57,642 bases of DNA from Natrinema versiforme JCM 10478 (GTDB lineage: Archaea > Halobacteriota > Halobacteria > Halobacteriales > Natrialbaceae): contig NZ_AOID01000036.1 of the NCBI RefSeq assembly GCF_000337195.1, positions 12,192 through 69,833 of the forward strand. Direction: 5' to 3'. Position 1 is the first letter of the stretch, and every line of letters starts with the position of its first letter. Shown piece after piece: positions 15,702 to 22,924 of the stretch. The translations under genes were made by a program, and so were the position numbers. The notes beneath the pieces are model-generated. The model saw only the letters and a list, made by a program, of their open reading frames with translations. It searched no databases and had not been told where the DNA came from.

Positions 15702-16721
15702 TCAGTCATATGTGTGGAAGTCGACTTCTTGCTCGAGAAGTTCGTCGGGAATCCCAGGAACTTCATCGGAACGGACTGGACCCTGTTCCTCGATGACGTC
15801 GAGATCGCGGGGAAATTCACGTAACGCGAAATGCAATGAAATACCAGCCTTTGCTCCTTCGCCCAATGCAATCGGGAGTTGATTATGCCCAGGTGTCAGG
15901 TCTCCCACTGCATAGACGCGATCGACTGTTGTCTGCCCGTGATCATCGACGACGACCGTCCCATCATCATTGATATCACAGCCGAGGTTGCGGGCTAGAC
16001 CGTTGTTGTACTCGGCACCGTACATGGCAAAACCACCCTTGTACTCGCGAACCATGCCGTCTTCGAACTCGAGGGCTGCTAACCAGCCATCTTTGTCGTT
16101 TTGAACGCCAGTGATGTCCTCGTGAATGATATCGATCGGATGGTTCGAGAGCATCGTTGCCGTCTCGTCGCTCCATTCAGGGCTATCATTGCGGGTGAGT
16201 ATATCAACATCGTCGGTGAAGTTTAGCATGATCGCAGCTACGTGTGCAGCGCTCTCCCCGTATCCCATGACGTAGACGGGTTCATTGACGAACATGTAGG
16301 CATCACAGTGCAAGCAGTAGTGAAGTCCACGACCAGTCCGCGGTAGTGGCGGTTCCGGGCGGACATCGTTGAATCCCGTCGCGAGAACAACGTACTCTGT
16401 GCGATAGTCAGCATTATTCCCGCAGAGACGGATCGAACCGTCCTCAGTACTGTCGCAGGAGACGAGTAGATCATTGTGGATATCGCACCCATACTCTCGA
16501 AGTTGGTCTCTACCGACCGAGAGAAATTCATTCCCAGATGTCTCCTCCGTGACACCCAGCAGATTGTGGACGTCTTGCATCATCGCTGCACGTCCACCGC
16601 CTCGGTCAACAACGGCAGTCCGATGGCCAAGTCGCGTCGTATACAGCGCCGCAGTCATTCCAGCCGGACCGCCTCCAACGACGAGAACTTCGTAATCGTG
16701 AACAGTTGAATTAGTAGCCAT
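15702..16721 (-). CDS. Thioredoxin-reductase-like FAD/NAD(P) oxidoreductase
   Basis: The 339-residue flavoprotein has the dinucleotide motif GGGPAGMTAALYTTRLG at about 16-32, a redox pair CLHC at 136-139 in the position of the thioredoxin reductase CxxC, a second nucleotide-binding region (VYVMGYGESAAHVAAI) and the C-terminal FAD motif YAVGDLTPGHNQLPIALGEG. It is diverged from the TrxB next door, so its partner may be another thiol protein. The ATG at 16721 was chosen because a TATA box lies 25 bases upstream; the frame open to 16793 is extra. An ACAATATC element is upstream of that TATA box. Confidence 0.88.
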   Translation of the reverse strand: MATNSTVHDYEVLVVGGGPAGMTAALYTTRLGHRTAVVDRGGGRAAMMQDVHNLLGVTEETSGNEFLSVGRDQLREYGCDIHNDLLVSCDSTEDGSIRLCGNNADYRTEYVVLATGFNDVRPEPPLPRTGRGLHYCLHCDAYMFVNEPVYVMGYGESAAHVAAIMLNFTDDVDILTRNDSPEWSDETATMLSNHPIDIIHEDITGVQNDKDGWLAALEFEDGMVREYKGGFAMYGAEYNNGLARNLGCDINDDGTVVVDDHGQTTVDRVYAVGDLTPGHNQLPIALGEGAKAGISLHFALREFPRDLDVIEEQGPVRSDEVPGIPDELLEQEVDFHTYD

Positions 16722-16745
16722 CGTCTCTTCGTCCGATATCGACAC

Positions 16746-16781
16746 ATAAAATGGTCGTTCGAAATTAGCGTGATATTGTGG
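16746..16781 (-). promoter_or_regulatory. Promoter with ACAATA element (TrxR-like gene)
   Basis: On the minus strand a CCACAATATC element (16772-16781) is followed 19 bases later by the TATA box ATTTTAT (16746-16752), which lies 25 bases before the ATG at 16721. Confidence 0.6.
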
Positions 16782-16882
16782 ATACAGTGACAAAGCCAGC
16801 GAGTGAGCTCTAGTTCTTGAATTCTATATACTTACTGAGAAATCATCTCTAATCTAATAATTCATAGAATCCATGTTTTCAG

Positions 16883-17926
16883 CTACAGAGGAATCTCAAG
16901 TGTGGTCTCTGCCGTCCGCTCGAGCGTCTCGAGGTAGGCTTCGGCGTCGAGGGCGGCCATACTGCCGGTTCCGGCGGCGGTGATCGCCTGTTGATAGTGC
17001 GGATCGGCGACGTCGCCGGCGGCGAAGACGCCCTCGACCGCCGTCTCGGTCGTCGCGCGGCCGGCGTCGTCGGTTCGAGTGTGGAGATAGCCGCTCTCGT
17101 CGCGGTCGACGGTGGTCCCCTCGAGGAACTCGGTGTTCGGCGTGTGACCGATCGCGTAGAACACGCCGCCGACGTCGACGGTCTCTCGGTCGACGTCGAC
17201 GCCGGTCGCGGCCTTCTCCGCGGGATAGCCGTCGGGATGGGAGACGAGCGTCGCGCCGGTGATACCCTCCTCCTGCGAGCCGTGAAGCGCCTCGAGTTCG
17301 GTGTTCCAGCGGAATTCGATATCCTCGTGATCACGAGCGCGGTCGGCCATGATCTCGGAGGCGCGCAGTTCCTCGCGACGGTGGACGACCGTCACGCTGT
17401 CGGCGAACTTCGCGAGGAAGAGCGCCTCTTCCATCGCCGAATCGCCGCCGCCGATCACGAGGACGTCGTCACCGCGGTGGAACGCGCCGTCGCAGGTCGC
17501 ACACGTCGAGAGGCCGTAGCCCATCAGTTCGTCCTCGTTATCGGCGCCGACCCAGCGAGCGCTCGCGCCGCTCGCCACGATCAGCGCGCGCGTTCGCAGG
17601 ACGTCGCCGTTCGAGAGTTCGAGTTCGTACGGGCGCTCCTCGAGAGTCGCGTTCTCGACGGTGCCGTGGGTGAACTCGGCGCCGAAGCGCGTCGCCTGTT
17701 CCTTGCCGTTCTGGATCAGTTCCATTCCGCCGACGCCCTCGGGGAAGCCGAGGTAGTTCTCGACGTCGGTCGTCAGCGTCAGCTGGCCGCCCGGTTCGGG
17801 GCCCTCGAGCACCAGCGGCTCGAGGTCGGCCCGCGCGGCATAGACGGCCGCGGAGAGGCCAGCGACGCCGGAACCGACGATCACTACGTTGCGAACATCC
17901 GTGGTCGTGTCTGTTTCCTTGTTCAT
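16883..17926 (-). CDS. trxB: Thioredoxin reductase
   Basis: Low-molecular-weight thioredoxin reductase of 347 residues that passes electrons from NAD(P)H through FAD to thioredoxin. Visible parts: GSGVAGLSAAVYAARA (FAD, about 18-33), GGQLTLTTDVENYLGFPEG, the redox pair CATC at 142-145, GGGDSAMEEALFLAKFA (pyridine nucleotide) and GVFAAGDVADPHYQQAITAAG near the C-terminus. The start overlaps the stop of trxA (ATGA), so trxA-trxB is an operon read leftwards from one promoter. GC is higher than in the flavoprotein gene next to it. Confidence 0.95.
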   Translation of the reverse strand: MNKETDTTTDVRNVVIVGSGVAGLSAAVYAARADLEPLVLEGPEPGGQLTLTTDVENYLGFPEGVGGMELIQNGKEQATRFGAEFTHGTVENATLEERPYELELSNGDVLRTRALIVASGASARWVGADNEDELMGYGLSTCATCDGAFHRGDDVLVIGGGDSAMEEALFLAKFADSVTVVHRREELRASEIMADRARDHEDIEFRWNTELEALHGSQEEGITGATLVSHPDGYPAEKAATGVDVDRETVDVGGVFYAIGHTPNTEFLEGTTVDRDESGYLHTRTDDAGRATTETAVEGVFAAGDVADPHYQQAITAAGTGSMAALDAEAYLETLERTAETTLEIPL

Positions 17927-18279
17927 TCGGTGTATCTCTCGATCAGGCTACGAAGTCGGTCTTCCGGCAGCGCGCCGGACTGCTGTTCGACCTGTTCGCC
18001 GTCCGCGAAGAGGGCCAGCGTCGGCACGCCGCGAACGCCGAACGAGCCCGCGAGTTGCTGGTGTTCGTCGACGTCGACCTTCGCGATCACGGCCTCGGTC
18101 GTGTCCGCGAGCTGCTCAAGGACGGGATTGAGCATCTGACAGGGGCCACACCAGTCGGCGTAGAAGTCCACGAGGACGACATCGTTCGCCGTCGTGACGT
18201 TCTCGAGGTGGCTTCTGCCGTCGATGTAGATCGGTTCGTCGAGCGATTCTCCGGAGGCGTCGCGTGCATCAGTTGCCAT
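17923..18279 (-). CDS. trxA: Thioredoxin
   Basis: The 118-residue thioredoxin carries the standard active site DFYADWCGPCQM (CGPC at 44-47) and the cis-Pro loop GVRGVPTLALF. A short polar N-terminal tail precedes the fold. It reduces protein disulfides with TrxB, encoded immediately downstream. The ATG at 18279 was chosen because TTTAAA lies 26 bases upstream. A TTGTACAA palindrome just beyond the TATA box suggests control by a redox-responsive regulator. Confidence 0.95.
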   Translation of the reverse strand: MATDARDASGESLDEPIYIDGRSHLENVTTANDVVLVDFYADWCGPCQMLNPVLEQLADTTEAVIAKVDVDEHQQLAGSFGVRGVPTLALFADGEQVEQQSGALPEDRLRSLIERYTE

Positions 18280-18304
18280 CACCACTACGTATGGACTGAT
18301 AGCG

Positions 18305-18334
18305 TTTAAAGGTTTTGTGAGATTTGTACAATAT
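18305..18334 (-). promoter_or_regulatory. trxAB promoter with TTGTACAA palindrome
   Basis: The TATA box TTTAAA is at 18305-18310. Upstream, at 18323-18334, is TTTGTACAATAT, whose core TTGTACAA is a perfect palindrome and also lies within the promoter of the HTH gene at 43258. Confidence 0.65.
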
Positions 18335-18499
18335 GGGAACGGAGGGACTTGGATTACCCTCGTACAGCGTACATGGTGATGAACGGAAAAATAAGCGGAT
18401 AGCGCCAGATGGGCGGACGTACAGGATATTTCGGAGAGACATGGAGACGTTGACGATCGAATCGTCTCGGTCAGTTTTGCACATCTAACTAACAACCAG

Positions 18500-19162
18500 T
18501 TATTCGACGGAGTCGGTCGGCTCCCCTGAGGGACTCACGTCAAAGCGCACGAAATACCCGGCTCGCGTTCCGACGCGTGCGTCGAACGCCAGTCCCCGCC
18601 GTTCGACACGGCGTCGTAGCCCTTCGAATCCGACGAAGTGCGGGTCGGGGAGAGACTCGCCGACGACGAGTCGACCGTCCGGTTTCAGGACTCGCTCGAG
18701 TTCGTCGAGGGCTCGCTCCTGGTCGGGAATCTCGCCGAGGACTAAGACCAGATACGCGGCGTCGAACGCGTCGTCCGGATACGGAAGCGATCGTGCGTCG
18801 CCGCGGATCGGTTCGACGTTCTGGGTTCCCTCTCGCCGCATTCGCGTTCGGAGGTGTTCGACCATCTCCGATTGGACGTCCACGGCGTGCAGTGTCCCCG
18901 ACGGTTCGATCGCCTGTGCGGCCATCCCAGTGTAGTAGCCGGTTCCCGGGCCGACCTCGAGAAGACGTTCACCGGACCGGGGCTGGAGCACGTCGCGCAG
19001 CCGGGAGCGAGTGATGACCGGGCGCGGGAAGTTGATCGCGTGGCGCTGGGCGTACGGGCACGGTGATGGGTTCGATCGCCACCGGAGGGCGTATCCGAGT
19101 CCAGCGAGCAGTGCGAGGCCGAGCAGGCCAGCGATCACTCGCACCCTCCGACGAGAAACCAT
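18500..19162 (-). CDS. Membrane-anchored class I SAM methyltransferase
   Basis: The 220-residue protein begins with one hydrophobic segment (VIAGLLGLALLAGLGYALRW, about 9-28), then a methyltransferase domain: motif I LLEVGPGTGYYTGMAA (about 68), acidic loop HAVDVQSEMVEHL, GDARSLPYPDDAFDAAYLVL and ERVLKPDGRLVVGESL. The substrate is unknown. Such enzymes next to thioredoxin and DUF302 genes may methylate metals or thiols, but that is a guess. It is divergent from the DUF302 gene at 19272, and a second methyltransferase-DUF302 pair lies at 29916-30919. Confidence 0.85.
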   Translation of the reverse strand: MVSRRRVRVIAGLLGLALLAGLGYALRWRSNPSPCPYAQRHAINFPRPVITRSRLRDVLQPRSGERLLEVGPGTGYYTGMAAQAIEPSGTLHAVDVQSEMVEHLRTRMRREGTQNVEPIRGDARSLPYPDDAFDAAYLVLVLGEIPDQERALDELERVLKPDGRLVVGESLPDPHFVGFEGLRRRVERRGLAFDARVGTRAGYFVRFDVSPSGEPTDSVE

Positions 19163-19271
19163 GGGGATACCGTCACCGCGGGCGGTCTACAGTCTTTCCC
19201 AAGCGACGCGGATGCCACGGGCTTGCCGTTGCTGCCCCAACCACAATCCCCCTCGAAATCGATCGTACAGT

Positions 19272-19655
19272 ATGTCCTATACGCTTCGTACACAAGTCGA
19301 CGGCGAGTTCGACGACGTCGTCGCGGAAACGATCGACGCCCTCGAGGAAGAGGGGTTCGGCGTGCTCTGCGATATCGACGTCCAGGAAACGCTGAAAAAG
19401 AAACTCGACGAGGACTTTCGACAGTACAGAATTCTGGGTGCATGCAATCCACAGTTGGCCCACCAGGGACTCGAGAACGATCTCGAACTCGGGACGTTGC
19501 TCCCGTGCAACGTCGTCGTGTACGACGATGACGACGGCGTGGTCGTCAGCGCGGTCGATCCGCAGCGTCTGATCGCCGTCGCCGAGAACGACGACGTCGA
19601 CCCGATCGGCGACGATGCGTACGAGCGCTTCGAACGGGTTCTCGAGTCGTTATAA
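19272..19655 (+). CDS. DUF302 family protein
   Basis: The 127-residue protein has the DUF302 layout: FDDVVAETIDALEEEGFGVL, then QYRILGACNPQLAHQ with the conserved Cys, and LLPCNVVVYDDDDGVVVSAV with a second one, ending in a helix. DUF302 proteins occur in sulfur oxidisers and in redox and metal contexts; the biochemical role is not settled. The start ATG is where homology-like sequence begins. It is paralogous to the gene at 29916, sharing the GACNP and PCNVVV segments. Confidence 0.9.
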   Translation: MSYTLRTQVDGEFDDVVAETIDALEEEGFGVLCDIDVQETLKKKLDEDFRQYRILGACNPQLAHQGLENDLELGTLLPCNVVVYDDDDGVVVSAVDPQRLIAVAENDDVDPIGDDAYERFERVLESL

Positions 19656-19748
19656 TTCGGGTCCGGTGCAGCCGTTCGGGCTCGCTCCCGTCGCACATTT
19701 CACACTGACGCCGCATTCGCTTATGGAGCGGAGTGGTGTCCGTCGTGT

Positions 19749-20448
19749 ATGACGAATTCGAACAACGACGAGTTCGACCCGACGGCGCCCGAACAGCGGG
19801 AGATCGGCCGCGAAATGGTCGACGAGAGCACGGGCCTCGGTTCGGTGATGGCCCACGCGTACCGGGGCGAGCTCAGCCGGGTAGACACGTGGCGACAGCG
19901 CCTCGACCAGACGACGACGTGGGCGGTGACCGTGATGGCGGCGATCCTGACGTGGGCGTTCTCGAGTCCCGACAACCCCCACTACATCCTGCTGATCGGC
20001 ATCGTGATCGTCGCGGTCTTCCTCGGCATCGAGGCGCGATGGTACCGCGACTACGATGTCTTCCGGTCGCGCGTTCGGATTCTCAGGAGAACCTGCTCGC
20101 GACCGCTCTCGATCCGTCCCAGGGGGTCGAGCACGTCGACTGGCGAGCGGAACTGAGTCGGGACTACCGCGACCCACAGTGAAGGTACCGATGCGGTAAG
20201 CCCTCGCGAATCGTCTGCAACGCGTGTATCTCGCGCTGCTTGGGGTCCTCCTCGTCGCGTGGATTTTCAGAGTGACCGCGTTTGCGGGACGCGAAGACTG
20301 GATCGAAACCGCTGCGATCGCTCGAATCCCGGGGCCGATCGTGATCGCGGTCGTCGTCGCGTTCTACGTCGCGCTGCTCGCGATCGCGCTGTGGCCGCGA
20401 GAACGCCAGGCGAAGGGTGAATTCCATAAAGGAAAAAACGGAGGGTGA
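19749..20448 (+). pseudogene. Broken DUF2270 membrane protein gene
   Basis: The first frame gives the typical DUF2270 N-terminus with membrane helices (TTWAVTVMAAILTWAFSS, YILLIGIVIVAVFLGIEARW). Near 20085 the frame changes: ENLLATALDPSQGVEHVDW continues in a second frame and ends at a TGA near 20180. After a further shift a TAA at 20197-20199 interrupts VPMR-(stop)-ALANRLQRVYLAL, and then the last helices follow (YLALLGVLLVAWIFRVTAFA to a TGA at 20446). All parts of a normal family member of about 220 residues are present in order but in three frames. Confidence 0.8.
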
Positions 20449-20529
20449 CTGGAAAGATACGGATGCAGCGGACGAATCGCGTAATCGATGAGCAACTGCA
20501 CGGAACCATGCGAGTCCGACTGCGCGTAA

Positions 20530-20628
20530 CTATGCTCCGCGGTCGTTCGGTTCCAGCTCGAGATCTGTCATCTCAGACTCGTCGTTCGGATCGAACGGGA
20601 TGTTCTCAACGCGCTATGGATCCAATTT
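20530..20628 (-). pseudogene. C-terminal remnant of a rhodanese-MBL protein
   Basis: The minus-strand frame ends ...ENIPFDPNDESEMTDLELE followed by PNDRGA and a stop. This matches the tail shared by the two intact rhodanese-MBL fusions in this window (acidic stretch, then LELGPNNCAA). No body of the gene is left. It points to a third copy lost next to the rhodanese gene. Confidence 0.45.
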
Positions 20629-20630
20629 GA

Positions 20631-21527
20631 CTATCCCTCAGTTGCCAACGTTGCGGGATCGTCAGTCTCTACCTCGACAGGGGAGCGAATGAGGTTCCCC
20701 CACTCGGTCCACGAACCATCGTAATTACGGACGTCCTCGTATCCGAGGAGTTCGTGGAGTGTGACCCAGGTAATCGACGAGCGCTCGCCGATTCGACAGT
20801 AAGTGATGACTTCGCTATCACCGGTGATACCGTAGTCTGCGTAGAGGTCTTCCAGTTCCGCTCGACTCTTGAATCGACCATTCTCTTTGAGGTTCTCACT
20901 CCAGGTAATGTTCTGAGCACCCGGAATGTGACCTGCTCGCTGAGCGGTTTCCCGACTTCCTTCGGGAGCGATTTTCTCACCGCGGTACTCCGCAACGCTA
21001 CGAACGTCTACGAGCGGAACGTCCACCTCTAATGCATCCTCAACGCCCTCCCGATAAATACGGATATTGTCGAACGGGCCGCTGACGTCGTACTCACGTT
21101 CGGGGAAATTCGGTTCGTCGGTCGTCATTGGGTAGTCGTTTTCTTCCCAGTAGACCCGTCCACCGTCCAGCAGATGGACGTCCTCGTGACCGTAGTACTT
21201 GAACTGCCAGTAGGTGTACGCGGCCCACTGATTCCACTCGTCACCGTAGAGGACAACTGTCGAGTCCTCCGTAATTCCTGCTTCCCCCATGATTTCCGCG
21301 AACTGATCCTTTTTCAGGATGTCGCGCTGCGTCGAATCCTGGAGGTGTGTCCCCCAACCGAATCCGATCGCGTTCGGAATATGTCCTTCGGCGTACGACT
21401 CCTCATACTCGATATCGGCCTCGACCAACCGATACTCCGGGTCGTCGTCTCCGAACTCGTCGAGGTGTTCTTCGAGCCAGTCCGGCGAAACGAGTGCGTC
21501 GGTCGCGTATTCACTGGTGTCGGCCAT
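20631..21527 (-). CDS. Thiosulfate sulfurtransferase (tandem rhodanese)
   Basis: The 298-residue protein has two rhodanese domains. The N-terminal domain (VSPDWLEEHL... YGDEWNQWAAYTYWQFKYYG) lacks the catalytic Cys, as in classical two-domain enzymes. The C-terminal domain has VDVRSVAEYRGE, HIPGAQNITWSEN and the active Cys in TYCRIGERSSITW. It transfers sulfane sulfur from thiosulfate or a persulfide to a thiol acceptor. The ATG at 21527 was chosen over one nine codons upstream because the conserved N-terminus begins there. An ATACAATATT element is found 57 bases upstream. Confidence 0.93.
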   Translation of the reverse strand: MADTSEYATDALVSPDWLEEHLDEFGDDDPEYRLVEADIEYEESYAEGHIPNAIGFGWGTHLQDSTQRDILKKDQFAEIMGEAGITEDSTVVLYGDEWNQWAAYTYWQFKYYGHEDVHLLDGGRVYWEENDYPMTTDEPNFPEREYDVSGPFDNIRIYREGVEDALEVDVPLVDVRSVAEYRGEKIAPEGSRETAQRAGHIPGAQNITWSENLKENGRFKSRAELEDLYADYGITGDSEVITYCRIGERSSITWVTLHELLGYEDVRNYDGSWTEWGNLIRSPVEVETDDPATLATEG

Positions 21528-21582
21528 ACGAGTTCGATTACTCGAATAAGCCACTTAGAGCTGTTTCTAATAATTCCATAGT

Positions 21583-21594
21583 CATACAATATTC
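21583..21594 (-). promoter_or_regulatory. ACAATA element upstream of the rhodanese gene
   Basis: CATACAATATTC lies about 57-66 bases before the rhodanese start at 21527. It matches the element in the other sulfur and thiol promoters. Confidence 0.5.
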
Positions 21595-21705
21595 TGTGTT
21601 TCCACTGTGCTGAAGTAGCACTCAGAACCGATACGGCTGGCGAATCCGAGGCGGCGTTACTCCATAGTACATCTCGAGCGGGACCGGAGACGATGAATGC
21701 CCGGG

Positions 21706-22854
21706 TTAGGCTGCGCAGTTGTTCGGCCCTAACTCGAGTTCCGTCGCCTCGGACTCGTCCTCGGGCGGCTCCGAACCCGTGTTGATCTCGATCACGCGCT
21801 CGTAGTTCGGTGGCTTGTCTGGCGCATTGTCGACCAATCGGTCCACGAACTCGTCCTCGTCCAGTCCCAGCAGGTCGAGGTCGTCGCGGAGGTCACCCAG
21901 TCGAGCGCTGATCAGTTCGCCGGGCGAGCCGACCTCGTATCGGTTGTCCTCCGTGACCGACACGTGGCCCGGAAGGATCCGCGTCTCCTCCGGTAACTCG
22001 AGGATGGTGTCGTGAATCGATTCGTATAGCAGTTCGGCGCCGCGTGCCGCATCCTCGTCACCGAATTGAAGCTCTGTCCGGCCGACGGACTCGACGAACA
22101 GCGTGTCGCCGGTCAGCAGCGCCTCGTCGTCGACGAGGTAGTTGACCATCTCGGTCGTGTGCCCCGGCGTGTGCAGCGCTTCGATCTCGATCTCGCCGAG
22201 TTCGATCGTCTCGCCGTCGGCGAGGGGTTCGTAGTCGTATTCGACGCCCCGATCGCTCGCGTGTTCTCCGAGATGGTAGGGGACGTCCAGCTCCGCCGCC
22301 AGTTTCGGTCCGCCCGAGATGTGGTCGGCGTGGACGTGAGTGTCGAGGACGCGCTCGATCGTGAGTCCGGCCTCCTCGGCGACGATCTTGAACTGGTCCG
22401 TCTGTCGCGTCGGATCGACGACGACGGCCGACTCGGCGTCTCTCGAGCCGATGACGTAGCCGAGACAGCCCTTCGCCCGTCGCTGCAGTTGCAGGACGAC
22501 GAGGTCGTCGTTTTCGGTCTCGACGGGAACGACCTCGTAGACTTTGCTCCAATCCTCCATACCGCCCTTCACGACGGACACGTCGTCGTAGCCGTGTTGC
22601 TCGAGTTCGAAGCTGAATGGCGTCGACGTAAGCCCCTTTCCACAGATCGCGACTACTGTCTCTCCGTCTTTGGCCTCCTCAACGCGCTCGAGTTCTTCGT
22701 CCCCGATCTCGTTGTCTGGACCGAACGGGATGTTCTCGGCGCCGTGAATACGCCAGCCCTCGTAACTATCTTCAGGGCGCGTATCGACGAGCGTGAACGA
22801 CTCGTTTGAGTCAATCATATCCGCGAGCCGTTCCGGGGAAATTTGGTTCACCAT
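21706..22854 (-). CDS. Rhodanese-metallo-beta-lactamase fusion (persulfide dioxygenase-like)
   Basis: The 382-residue fusion starts with a rhodanese domain at about 1-110, active Cys71 in AICGKGLTSTP. An MBL-fold domain follows, with the metal motif THVHADHISGG (173-178), TPGHTTEMVNYL and GDTLFVESVGR, as in ETHE1-like persulfide dioxygenases that turn glutathione-type persulfide into sulfite. The C-terminal extension ends LELGPNNCAA, shared with the second fusion at 55343, with a Cys three from the end. It is likely cytoplasmic. TTACAATACTAT lies just upstream of the start. Confidence 0.92.
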   Translation of the reverse strand: MVNQISPERLADMIDSNESFTLVDTRPEDSYEGWRIHGAENIPFGPDNEIGDEELERVEEAKDGETVVAICGKGLTSTPFSFELEQHGYDDVSVVKGGMEDWSKVYEVVPVETENDDLVVLQLQRRAKGCLGYVIGSRDAESAVVVDPTRQTDQFKIVAEEAGLTIERVLDTHVHADHISGGPKLAAELDVPYHLGEHASDRGVEYDYEPLADGETIELGEIEIEALHTPGHTTEMVNYLVDDEALLTGDTLFVESVGRTELQFGDEDAARGAELLYESIHDTILELPEETRILPGHVSVTEDNRYEVGSPGELISARLGDLRDDLDLLGLDEDEFVDRLVDNAPDKPPNYERVIEINTGSEPPEDESEATELELGPNNCAA

Positions 22855-22864
22855 TGGAATCTCC

Positions 22865-22876
22865 TTACAATACTAT
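22865..22876 (-). promoter_or_regulatory. ACAATA element at the rhodanese-MBL start
   Basis: TTACAATACTAT lies 11-22 bases before the ATG at 22854, closer than in the other promoters, and is followed on the minus strand by AAGGAG, a possible ribosome-binding site. Confidence 0.45.
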
Positions 22877-22924
22877 CTGGTGCGAGGCCGCCGATAGTTC
22901 TCATCCCTGCATAGGCATCCTCGG

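Noticed and set aside
16991-18139. Long plus-strand frame opposite trxB/trxA
   Set aside because: Arises from GC-rich codon bias on the complementary strand; it is low in motifs and antisense to well-supported genes.
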